Below are positions 32,923-41,072 of a DNA stretch of 47,034 nucleotides, piece after piece (position 1 is the stretch's first letter; each line of letters begins with the position of its first letter). This DNA comes from Bacteroidaceae bacterium (lineage in GTDB: Bacteria > Bacteroidota > Bacteroidia > Bacteroidales > Bacteroidaceae): positions 1 to 47,034 of the forward strand of contig JAIKYE010000092.1 of NCBI GenBank assembly GCA_024683455.1, in the 5' to 3' direction. A program made the position numbers and the translations under genes. The notes beneath the pieces were generated by a model. That model was not told the origin of the DNA and ran no database searches. It saw nothing but the letters and a program-made list of their open reading frames with translations.

Positions 32923-33660
32923 ATGCAACAAATCCTTCATCTGCTATGTACAGCCGGAAGTTGCCAACTTCATTTCTCAGGCCGTGAATATACGCTAACT
33001 GCGGGTTGTTGCATGATAGCTATGGCCAGTCATGTGGGACATATTCAGCCCTCGGACAACTGCCAGCTATACCAACTGTTGCTGCCTGCTGACCAGCAGG
33101 CTGTTTGTATGCCTCACAGTAGCTACGGAACCTGCGGGTGGCTGCATCTTTTTATGCATCCTATTTTCCAACTGAAGGGCGATGCACTCGTCATCTTGGA
33201 ACATGACTTCAAAGATGTTGCATTCCGTTCTGAACACACCCCCGAAGCTTACCGCCGTGAAGCTGTTCTGCAAAGTATGTGTACGCTTTATCTGGATATC
33301 ATGAATGCACATGCTGCTCTATTTGAACATGAAGAGGCTACACAGCGGTCTGCCGATATTATGTCACGTTTCATTCAGATGTTAGAGGGTGGGAGTTACA
33401 GAGAAAACAGGACTGTTGCCTATTATGCACAAAGGCTATGTGTAACACCCAAGCACCTGCATAAAATCTCCACCCAGATTAGCGGACGCACACCCAGTTA
33501 TTGGATTCAGCAGTTTACCATAATGGAAATCAGGCATCTGATGATGCATGGGAAACTCTCGTCCAAGGAAATTATGGGAAAATTTGGCTTTGATAACGCC
33601 TCGCATTTTAGCCGGTATGTGTCTGAACATCTTGGAGTTAACGTAAACAATGGGAAATAG
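32923..33660 (+). CDS. AraC family transcriptional regulator
   Basis: The 245-aa product has an N-terminal cupin-like sensing domain (about 5-110, CTAGSCQLHFSGREYTLTAGCCMIAM) and a C-terminal double helix-turn-helix (about 150-245, VAYYAQRLCVTPKHLHKIS and GKFGFDNASHFSRYVSEHLGV). The end is a few residues shorter than usual, without the common SPSEYR continuation. It begins 14 bases after the MFS stop and probably controls the DMT-MFS unit, the TonB receptor downstream, or both. The cupin contains many Cys and His residues, which may hint at metal or redox sensing (inference). Confidence 0.85.
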   Translation: MQQILHLLCTAGSCQLHFSGREYTLTAGCCMIAMASHVGHIQPSDNCQLYQLLLPADQQAVCMPHSSYGTCGWLHLFMHPIFQLKGDALVILEHDFKDVAFRSEHTPEAYRREAVLQSMCTLYLDIMNAHAALFEHEEATQRSADIMSRFIQMLEGGSYRENRTVAYYAQRLCVTPKHLHKISTQISGRTPSYWIQQFTIMEIRHLMMHGKLSSKEIMGKFGFDNASHFSRYVSEHLGVNVNNGK

Positions 33661-33708
33661 CTTACGTTCTTTCTGGGGAAATATTGGTAAGATACTGCGA
33701 ATTCTTGG

Positions 33709-33741
33709 TTTGCCCGTGTATGTGCAATGTCCGTATATTTG
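33709..33741 (+). promoter_or_regulatory. promoter of the TonB-dependent receptor
   Basis: TTTG (33709-33712), 21 bases, then TATATTTG (33734-33741), 41 bases before the ATG. No riboswitch fold (such as a B12 box) is seen in the short leader. Confidence 0.7.
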
Positions 33742-33782
33742 CAGCGGATTTATTTACATTGTAACAAACAACACGCCAAATT

Positions 33783-35681
33783 ATGCAAATCCGTACATTA
33801 TTGTTGTTGGGTGCCAGCACAACTTGCCTTTCCATGCAGGCTGCTACCTTAAGTGAAGAGATTCTGGACACTACGCAGATGAGTGAAGTGGTTGTTACAG
33901 GAACACGTAATGCCACAGATGCTCGTTACCTGCCTCTTACTGTTACTAGTATCAGTAGCGAGAAGCTTAGTGAAAACTTCCGTTCTTCTGTCATCCCCAC
34001 CGTTATGGAACAGACGCCAGGTCTGTTTGCTACCAGCCGTGGTATCTTAGGCTATGGTGTTAGCACTGGTGCGGCAGGAAGCCTGAAGGTTCGTGGGGTA
34101 GGCAGTGGTGCCCAGTTGTTGGTGCTCATAGACGGACAGCCGCAATATGCTGGCCTTATGGGTCATCCCATACCTGATGCCTATCAGACAATGATGGCAG
34201 AGAAGGTTGAGGTGCTTCGCGGTCCTGCCAGCTTGCTGTATGGCAGCAATGCTATGGGTGGCGTAGTGAACATCATTACACGCCAGATGAGCGAGGATGG
34301 ATGTAAGACAAACATCAGCTTGCAGGGTGGCAGTTACGGAACTATTCAGGCTGATGGTGTAAACCGCTTCCGTCAGGGTGGCTTCAGTAGTGTTGTAGGC
34401 GCTCAGTATCAGCGTACGAACGGACACCGTGACAACAATGAGTTTGAACAGTTTGGTGGTTATATAAAGTTGGCTTATGAGTTCTCCGGAAATTGGAAGG
34501 CTATGGCTGATGCTAATATCACTCACTTCAATGCCAGCAACCCCGGACCTGTGACGGCCCTTCTGCTTGACAATGATTCTAAGATTACACGTGGATTGGC
34601 CTGTGTCAGCGTCAGCAACAGTTACCGGAACACCAATGGTACTTTGCGAGCCTATTGCGACTGGGGACATCATAATATAGACGATGGCTATAATGTAGGC
34701 GGTACACCTAAGACTGCACTATATCTGCACGATGACTACATTGCCGGAATCACATGGTATCAGAGTGCCAACTTATTTAAGGGAAATACCGTTACCATTG
34801 GTGTTGACTGGCAGCATTTTGGCGGTAGTGCCTGGAATGAGGATAAGGTTTCTGCCGCCAAGACCTATCTGGTAAAAGATGCCGATGGCAATCTGGTGGA
34901 AAACCAGCATTGCAATGAAGTGGGGACATACGTAGACTTCCGACAGGACCTTTGCAAATGGCTGACACTGGATGCTGGATTGCGTTTCGACTGGCATTCG
35001 GTTGTTGTAACGGAGCTGGTTCCTCAGGGCGGCCTCTCATTCCATCTGACTCCTGATGCAGACATCAAGGCATTGGTAAGTAAGGGCTTCCGTAATCCCA
35101 CCATCCGCGAGATGTATATGTTCCCTCCCGCAACTACGGACCTCTTGCCAGAGAGTATGATGAACTATGAGATTGGCTATACACAACGTATTGGGAAGAG
35201 AGCGCATATTGGTGCCAATATCTTTTATATCAAGGGAAAGAACCTGATTAATACTATTAGAGAAAGTGGAAGACCTAAGAATGTAAATGTAGGCGATTTC
35301 GAAAACTGGGGTATCGAACTCTCTGCCGACTATGCTATCAATAACCATTGGAGCATAAACGGAAACTACTCGTTCTTGCGTATGGATACACCTATCGATG
35401 GCGCTCCAGAGGGCAAGCTATATATCGGTGCTAACTATCACAATCAGAAATGGACTGTTGCAGCAGGTCTGCAGAATGTGAGCGGTTTGTACATTGCTAC
35501 AGGAGACAATCCTCAGAAGGAGAATTTTACCCTGTTGAATGCAAGTGTCAGCTACAAGGTGCTTCCTTGGATGGCAATATTTGCCAAAGGAGATAACCTG
35601 TTGGCAGAACGCTATCAGACCTATGCGGGCTTTCCTATGCCTAAGGCTACCTTTATGGGTGGTGTTAATATAGTATTTTGA
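33783..35681 (+). CDS. TonB-dependent receptor
   Basis: The 632-aa outer membrane receptor has a signal peptide MQIRTLLLLGASTTCLSMQA. A TonB-box-like MSEVVVTGTRN follows, and the plug has QLLVLIDGQPQ and VEVLRGPASLLYGSNAMGG. The barrel ends in FMGGVNIVF. It has no carboxypeptidase-like extension and no SusD partner, so it belongs to the siderophore/cofactor class rather than SusC. The ligand is not evident. Neighbouring exporters and the AraC regulator could mean iron or cofactor handling (inference). It is transcribed from its own promoter. Confidence 0.92.
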   Translation: MQIRTLLLLGASTTCLSMQAATLSEEILDTTQMSEVVVTGTRNATDARYLPLTVTSISSEKLSENFRSSVIPTVMEQTPGLFATSRGILGYGVSTGAAGSLKVRGVGSGAQLLVLIDGQPQYAGLMGHPIPDAYQTMMAEKVEVLRGPASLLYGSNAMGGVVNIITRQMSEDGCKTNISLQGGSYGTIQADGVNRFRQGGFSSVVGAQYQRTNGHRDNNEFEQFGGYIKLAYEFSGNWKAMADANITHFNASNPGPVTALLLDNDSKITRGLACVSVSNSYRNTNGTLRAYCDWGHHNIDDGYNVGGTPKTALYLHDDYIAGITWYQSANLFKGNTVTIGVDWQHFGGSAWNEDKVSAAKTYLVKDADGNLVENQHCNEVGTYVDFRQDLCKWLTLDAGLRFDWHSVVVTELVPQGGLSFHLTPDADIKALVSKGFRNPTIREMYMFPPATTDLLPESMMNYEIGYTQRIGKRAHIGANIFYIKGKNLINTIRESGRPKNVNVGDFENWGIELSADYAINNHWSINGNYSFLRMDTPIDGAPEGKLYIGANYHNQKWTVAAGLQNVSGLYIATGDNPQKENFTLLNASVSYKVLPWMAIFAKGDNLLAERYQTYAGFPMPKATFMGGVNIVF

Positions 35682-35774
35682 TAACTTTTTTCTATTTGTT
35701 CCTGTTTTTTTTGCCTGTTTCGGTTGCTTTTCTTCGCTTATTTTCCGTAATTTGCCATAAAATACGATTACGAT

Positions 35775-36755
35775 ATGAAGATTAGTATTGCCGGAACGGG
35801 CAAAATAGTTGAGGAAGTGCTGAAAATGCTTCAGCATGAGTTTTCTGGAAGGATAGAAGTAACGGGTATCTTCTCGCGTGAGAAGAGCGTAGAACACGCC
35901 ATAGACCTATGTCAGGCTTACGCACCTACAGGTTTCGTGTACACTGATTATGCACGAATGCTGGAGGAAGCGGAGGCTGATTTTGTATATATAGCCAACG
36001 CGAATCATGTGCATTACGAGTATGCCATGCAGGCTATAAAGGCTGGGCACAATGTGATTGTAGAGAAACCCATTGCTGTGGATCGTGTGGAGACGGATGC
36101 ACTCTTTGATGCTGCCGTTCAGCATTGTGTCTATTGTTTGCCGGCCTTTAGCTTATTGTATATGCCTATGTTTCGGCAGCTTATGGAGTTGCTCCCGCAA
36201 TTAGGCACCATCCGTATGGTAAATGGTTGCTACTCGCAGTATAGCAGTCGGTACGACCGTTACCTACGAGGTGAAATTACCCCTGTATTCGACCCCGGGC
36301 AATCAGGCGGTTGCCTGCGCGATCTGAACATTTACAACCTTTGTTTTACCATTGGTTTGTTTGGTCCTCCACGCATCATTCGCTATGCCCGTAACCTGGG
36401 CTTTAACGGTGTTGACACCAGCGGCACTTTACTTATGCAATATCCCACCTCTGTTGTCAGCATGGGAGCGGCTAAGGATTCTGACGGATTGAGTTTTGCT
36501 TGCATCCAAGGCGAGAAAGGATACATAGAAGTAAAAGGATCTGTGAGTGTACTACAGGAGTTTACGCTTCACCTGCGCGGGTGTGAGCCGCAGACTTTCC
36601 AGGCCGACAGTTCTCGTCATCGTCTGAGCTATGAGTTCGAAGAGTTCCTTCGCCTGATAGAAGACCGCGAGAATTGCCATATCGTTATCCCCTATGTATG
36701 CCGCGTGGCTCAGGAGATTGCCATTGCACTGGAGAGAATGAAGATTGAAAGTTAG
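35775..36755 (+). CDS. Gfo/Idh/MocA family oxidoreductase
   Basis: The 326-aa NAD(P)-dependent protein has an N-terminal Rossmann fold (MKISIAGTGKIVEEVL; motif GTGKIV instead of the usual GxGxxG). The EKPIAVD motif near residue 97 holds the catalytic K of the family. The C-terminal beta domain has GGCLRDLNIYNLCFTIGLFG, with the usual active-site D/H region. Members oxidise or reduce sugars and inositols; the substrate is unknown here. It is preceded by a weak promoter (GTAATTTG at about 35748) and followed by a stretch of word repeats. Confidence 0.88.
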   Translation: MKISIAGTGKIVEEVLKMLQHEFSGRIEVTGIFSREKSVEHAIDLCQAYAPTGFVYTDYARMLEEAEADFVYIANANHVHYEYAMQAIKAGHNVIVEKPIAVDRVETDALFDAAVQHCVYCLPAFSLLYMPMFRQLMELLPQLGTIRMVNGCYSQYSSRYDRYLRGEITPVFDPGQSGGCLRDLNIYNLCFTIGLFGPPRIIRYARNLGFNGVDTSGTLLMQYPTSVVSMGAAKDSDGLSFACIQGEKGYIEVKGSVSVLQEFTLHLRGCEPQTFQADSSRHRLSYEFEEFLRLIEDRENCHIVIPYVCRVAQEIAIALERMKIES

Positions 36756-36757
36756 TT

Positions 36758-36818
36758 GATAACGGGAACGGGAACAAAGAAATAGTTATGGTTATCGTTA
36801 ACGTTAACGTTGAATAAC
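36758..36818. repeat. near-tandem AACGGG and CGTTAA repeats before tex
   Basis: AACGGG units (36762-36775) and then GTTATGGTTATCGTTAACGTTAACGTT-type units (36785-36811) fill the gap between the Gfo/Idh gene and tex. The second part contains palindromic GTTAAC. No good promoter is seen in the gap. Confidence 0.6.
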
Positions 36819-36829
36819 TTTAGAAAAAT

Positions 36830-38938
36830 ATGATAAAAATAATCGCCCAGAAACTTGGACTGAAAGAGCAATACGTTGCGAACACCATAGCCTTACTGCA
36901 GGAAGGTGCTACTATTCCGTTTATCAGCCGTTACCGCAAGGAGGCTACCGGTGGCATGACGGATATTCAGGTGGCACAGGTGAGTAACGAACTGGATCGA
37001 CTGACCGAACTGCAGAAACGCCGTGAGTATATCCTTACCACCATTGAGGGGCAGGGGAAACTTACGCCAGAGTTGGCTGAGCGCATACAGCAGTGTTGGG
37101 ACAGTACAGAGTTGGAAGATATCTATCTTCCTTATAAGCAAAAGAGACGCACACGTGCACAAGTGGCTCGTGAGGCAGGCTTGGAGCCGTTGGCCAAACG
37201 GCTGATGCGTCAAGGCCCAGAGCCGATTGCTTCTCTGTTAGCTCCCTACAAAGACTGTCCTATGGATCCGATTGAAGGTGCCAAGGACATCATTGCAGAA
37301 TGGGTCAGCGAGAATGAACGTGCTCGAAACACACTACGCACCACCTTTAGCCTGCATGCGGAGATAAGCAGCAAGGTGATAAAAGGAAAGGATGCAGAAG
37401 GACAGAACTTCCGGGATTATTTTGATTGGAGCGAACGTTTGGACCGCTGTACCAGCCATCGCCTCCTTGCTATGCGCCGTGGTGAGGCCGAAGGAATTTT
37501 GCGCATCAGCATCAGTGTGGACAACGATCGCGCCATAGAACGCATCTCACGTCTGTTTGTGCGTGGCAATAGTGAGAGCAGCAATGTCGTACAAGAAGCT
37601 GTAGAAGATGGTTACAAGCGACTCTTAGAGCCAAGCATCAGTAATGAATTTGCTGCCTCATCGCGCCAGAAAGCCGACGAGGAGGCTATTCGTATCTTTG
37701 TACGCAATCTGGAGCAGTTGCTTATGGCCAGCCCCTTAGGGCAGAAGCGTGTTATGGGTATCGATCCAGGCTTCCGGACAGGCTGTAAGGTGGTATGTCT
37801 GGATGAGCAGGGAAACCTTCTTCATCACGATGTCATCTTTCCCCATCCGCCTCGCGCAGAACGGGTACAGGCCATGTTGACTGTCAACAAACTCATAGAG
37901 AAATACCGCATCCAAGCCGTTTCTATAGGCAATGGTACGGCTGGTCGTGAAACAGAGGATTTCATTAATCATCTGGAACTGCCGGAAGGAACGGAAGTAT
38001 ATAGCGTCAGTGAGGACGGAGCCAGTATCTACAGTGCCAGCGAGGTGGCTCGTGAAGAATTTCCTAACGAGGATGTTACCGTCCGTGGTGCCGTGAGCAT
38101 TGCCCGCCGCCTGATGGATCCCTTGGCCGAGCTGGTAAAGATTGACCCCAGCAGCATTGGCGTGGGACAATATCAAAAGGACGTCAACCAAAGCGCTCTC
38201 AAAAAAAGTCTGGATCAGACGGTAGTAAATTGTGTGAACCGTGTGGGGGTGAACCTGAATACCGCCAGCAAGTTCCTGCTGACTTATGTCAGTGGCTTGG
38301 GGCCTGTCCTGGCACAGAACATTATAGATTACAGAAAGCAGAACGGAGCATTCCGCACGCGTCGTGAATTGCTGAAGGTGCCTCGTATGGGAGCCAAAGC
38401 TTTTGAGCAGTGTGCTGGCTTCCTGCGTGTACAGGGCGGCATAGAGCCGTTGGATAATAGTGCTGTCCACCCAGAGCGGTACACATTGGTGCAGCAGATG
38501 GCAAAAGATTGCGGTTGCACCGTAGAGACATTGCTTTCCGATAGCGAAAAGCGTAGCCGGATAGATATCAACCGATATGTATCCGATGCTGTGGGTCTTC
38601 CTACCTTACAGGACATTATGGCAGAGTTGGAAAAGCCTGGTCGCGATCCACGCAAACCACTCACACAGTTTGCCTTTGACCCAACGGTTCATGAGCTTTC
38701 AGACCTTCGCCCAGGTATGATTCTGCCTGGCATAGTTAGTAATATAACCAATTTTGGTGCCTTTGTTGATGTAGGCGTGCATACCAAAGGATTGGTTCAC
38801 GTGAGTCAGTTGGCCGATAAGTTTGTAAAAGACCCCACCACCGTTGTCAGCCTTCATCAGCCTGTTATGGTGCGTGTGATGGAAGTGGATATGCAGCGTG
38901 AGCGCATCTCGCTTTCCATGAAAGGTGTTCAACAATAA
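36830..38938 (+). CDS. tex: Tex family RNA-binding transcription accessory protein
   Basis: The 702-aa product is close to the usual Tex length (about 720-770). The N-terminal helix region has FISRYRKEATGGM (about 24-36). A YqgF/RNase H-like domain starts near residue 305 (VMGIDPGFRTGCKVV). Helix-hairpin-helix motifs follow (YVSGLGPVLAQNIIDYR). The C-terminal S1 domain reads GIVSNITNFGAFVDVGVHTK. Tex binds RNA and the transcribing polymerase and supports termination and translation quality. The start at 36830 gives the standard N-terminus MIKIIAQKLGL. Confidence 0.95.
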   Translation: MIKIIAQKLGLKEQYVANTIALLQEGATIPFISRYRKEATGGMTDIQVAQVSNELDRLTELQKRREYILTTIEGQGKLTPELAERIQQCWDSTELEDIYLPYKQKRRTRAQVAREAGLEPLAKRLMRQGPEPIASLLAPYKDCPMDPIEGAKDIIAEWVSENERARNTLRTTFSLHAEISSKVIKGKDAEGQNFRDYFDWSERLDRCTSHRLLAMRRGEAEGILRISISVDNDRAIERISRLFVRGNSESSNVVQEAVEDGYKRLLEPSISNEFAASSRQKADEEAIRIFVRNLEQLLMASPLGQKRVMGIDPGFRTGCKVVCLDEQGNLLHHDVIFPHPPRAERVQAMLTVNKLIEKYRIQAVSIGNGTAGRETEDFINHLELPEGTEVYSVSEDGASIYSASEVAREEFPNEDVTVRGAVSIARRLMDPLAELVKIDPSSIGVGQYQKDVNQSALKKSLDQTVVNCVNRVGVNLNTASKFLLTYVSGLGPVLAQNIIDYRKQNGAFRTRRELLKVPRMGAKAFEQCAGFLRVQGGIEPLDNSAVHPERYTLVQQMAKDCGCTVETLLSDSEKRSRIDINRYVSDAVGLPTLQDIMAELEKPGRDPRKPLTQFAFDPTVHELSDLRPGMILPGIVSNITNFGAFVDVGVHTKGLVHVSQLADKFVKDPTTVVSLHQPVMVRVMEVDMQRERISLSMKGVQQ

Positions 38939-38969
38939 AATATTCATTATTAATCATATTAACTAAGAC

Positions 38970-41027
38970 ATGAAAAAAAAATCCCTATTTCTCTTTCTTT
39001 CGCTCTTTGCCCTCTTTGGGCAGGCTCAGAATCCTTACCTTCCCCTGTGGGAACATCTTCCTGATGGTGAGCCTCGTGTTTTTGAAGACCCTGATAACCC
39101 AGGCAAATTACGCGCTTACATCATTGGGTCACACGATACACACTACTCAGAATATTGCGGAAATGATATCCGTATGTGGTCGGCTCCCGTAGAAGACCTT
39201 ACCCAATGGCGCGACGAGGGTCCTATCTTCTCGTATTACGTTGATGGAAGGTGGGATACCATGTATGCCCCCGATTTGGTGGAGATTAAAGACCCTCAGA
39301 CTGGCAAGAAGACTTATTGGCTCTATCCTCACTCACGTGGGTGGAGACGTGTGCCTATGGTTTGTAAAGGCGACAGACCCAATGGTCCTTTCACACCTGT
39401 AAACCTCACACCCGACGGTCGTGCCTGCGTGGAAGGTTCGCTGATAGATTTTGACCCGTCTGTATTTGTGGAGAATATCACCAACAAGAAGGATCCCGAT
39501 TTTGACAAAGGCTTCCGTGCTTACGTCTTTTATGGTTTCCAACACAGTACGGCATGTCAGTTGGACCAGAATACCATGTTTTCTAAGCGTCCTGGCACGG
39601 AACTCATAGATCCCTTCATCCCAGCCAGTAGTCATGACGGACGTCTGCTTGATAAGGAAGGCAGTGAGTATAAGGCACTTTATCAGGGACAGAATCCACT
39701 CGACTTTAACTTCTTTGAAGCCAGCAGCATCCGTCAGGTAGGTAATAAGTATGTGATGGTATTCAGCGGTTATAGCGGTAAGGAATACGGACAGGGAAAT
39801 ACCAACAGTGCCCTGCGTTATGCCTATGGTGACTCTCCCTTGGGTCCTTGGCGTGCCGGTGGTGTGCTGGTGGACTCTCGCGGCATCGTTCCCAACGAGG
39901 ACGGTACACACCTCGTCGGCACCAATTATGCCCACAACACTCACGGATCATTGCAGGAAATCAACGGCCAGTGGTACGTCTTTTATCATCGTCCTCCACG
40001 TGGCTTTGCCAATGCCCGCCAAGCTATGGTGGCGCCCGTGAAGATTGAGTGGGACAAGAAGCCCGTTGCCAAGGGCGGAAAGGTGCGCATCACGGGTTAC
40101 AATCCTTTCGCTCCCAACGACGAATGGTCTGCTAAGGCGTCCGACGGCAATGAATATACTGGAGCCGAGGTTACCGGCGAGGGGTTCCAAATATATGGTC
40201 TGCCTCCTTATCAGTACTACTCAGCCGGTATCGCCTGTTATTTGGCTGGTCCCGGAGCGCATGAGAGTATGCAGGACAATCATGATGTGTGGAACAACTC
40301 CATGGATCTTGCAGGTCTGAGGAACGGCAGCGTGATAGGTTTCAAGTACTTCGGCTTTGGCGGTCTGCAGCAAAGCACCAAGGGGCTTCCTGCTTTCGAC
40401 GGTACCCGGCAGGCCGATGGTACAGAACTGTGTCTGAATCTTACGCCTAACGGAAAGGATGCCTGCAAGATTAAAGTGATGCTGGACGGTCCTGTAAATA
40501 ATAATGTATGGAATGGTCGTGAGATTGGCGTTATTGATATTCCTGCCAATGCACAACGCTGGCCCCAGACCTTCCGCGTAAAGGTTCCCGCTGTAGAAGG
40601 ACTTACGGGCAAGCATGCCATCTACCTGGTAGTGGCAGGTCCCGAGGTAGAGCAGCCCAATCAGCAACAGCGTCCACAGTGGGGGCGTCGTCAGGAACCC
40701 CAGCGTCCTGTAGGACTCTTTGACCTTCACGGAATAGGTTTTGCTAAAGCATCCAAGCCCTTCCAGGTACCCATTGTACCGCAGGTGACCATCGAGGTTG
40801 ACGGCAAACGTCTGCAAATTCCAGAGACTCCCCTTTTTACCAGCAACACCAATGGTTATACCGAGGTAACCAATTATCAGGTTTATGCTCCCTTGAAAGA
40901 TGGTTCCAAGCTTACGGTCAGTGCCTCAGATCCTACAGTAAAGGTTCAGGTTAGTGCCATTACAGAGGGGCGCGCCACTGTCAAGGCCACTTATCAGGGT
41001 AAGACAAAGACGTACCTTATAAATTAA
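38970..41027 (+). CDS. secreted glycoside hydrolase, family 43-like
   Basis: The 685-aa product has a signal peptide (1-20, ending FGQAQ). A five-bladed propeller follows, with EPRVFEDPDNPG (about 34-45), WDTMYAPDLVEI (95-106), GSLIDFDPSVFVE (157-168), FNFFEASSI (247-255, E the likely acid) and HGSLQEINGQWYVFYHR (325-341). These are GH43-type motifs. A beta-sandwich tail follows from about 385, possibly carbohydrate-binding. Known activities include arabinofuranosidase, xylosidase and galactan hydrolases; which one applies is not clear. With GH78 close by, pectic side chains (rhamnogalacturonan or arabinan) are a fair guess. It follows tex by 31 bases and ends at a strong two-way terminator. 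Confidence 0.8.
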   Translation: MKKKSLFLFLSLFALFGQAQNPYLPLWEHLPDGEPRVFEDPDNPGKLRAYIIGSHDTHYSEYCGNDIRMWSAPVEDLTQWRDEGPIFSYYVDGRWDTMYAPDLVEIKDPQTGKKTYWLYPHSRGWRRVPMVCKGDRPNGPFTPVNLTPDGRACVEGSLIDFDPSVFVENITNKKDPDFDKGFRAYVFYGFQHSTACQLDQNTMFSKRPGTELIDPFIPASSHDGRLLDKEGSEYKALYQGQNPLDFNFFEASSIRQVGNKYVMVFSGYSGKEYGQGNTNSALRYAYGDSPLGPWRAGGVLVDSRGIVPNEDGTHLVGTNYAHNTHGSLQEINGQWYVFYHRPPRGFANARQAMVAPVKIEWDKKPVAKGGKVRITGYNPFAPNDEWSAKASDGNEYTGAEVTGEGFQIYGLPPYQYYSAGIACYLAGPGAHESMQDNHDVWNNSMDLAGLRNGSVIGFKYFGFGGLQQSTKGLPAFDGTRQADGTELCLNLTPNGKDACKIKVMLDGPVNNNVWNGREIGVIDIPANAQRWPQTFRVKVPAVEGLTGKHAIYLVVAGPEVEQPNQQQRPQWGRRQEPQRPVGLFDLHGIGFAKASKPFQVPIVPQVTIEVDGKRLQIPETPLFTSNTNGYTEVTNYQVYAPLKDGSKLTVSASDPTVKVQVSAITEGRATVKATYQGKTKTYLIN

Positions 41028-41046
41028 GAGTGAATGTAAAATGAAA

Positions 41047-41071
41047 AAGGAGCCTTGCGGGCTCCTTTTTT
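41047..41071. terminator. bidirectional terminator between GH43-like and M6 protease genes
   Basis: AAGGAGCC and GGCTCCTT form a perfect 8-base stem with a TTGCG loop. T tracts lie on both sides (41068-41071 on plus, 41042-41046 on minus). It serves two converging genes. Confidence 0.85.
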
Positions 41072-41072
41072 C

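Noticed and set aside
33742..33782. Cobalamin riboswitch before the TonB receptor
   Set aside because: The leader is about 40 bases, too short, and no B12-box sequence is seen.
33650..33856. Small open frame between the AraC regulator and the TonB receptor
   Set aside because: It runs over the receptor's promoter and signal sequence and resembles no protein.
37736..38470. Long 244-codon antisense frame within tex
   Set aside because: It is a shadow of the well-conserved Tex frame; there is no promoter or family match.
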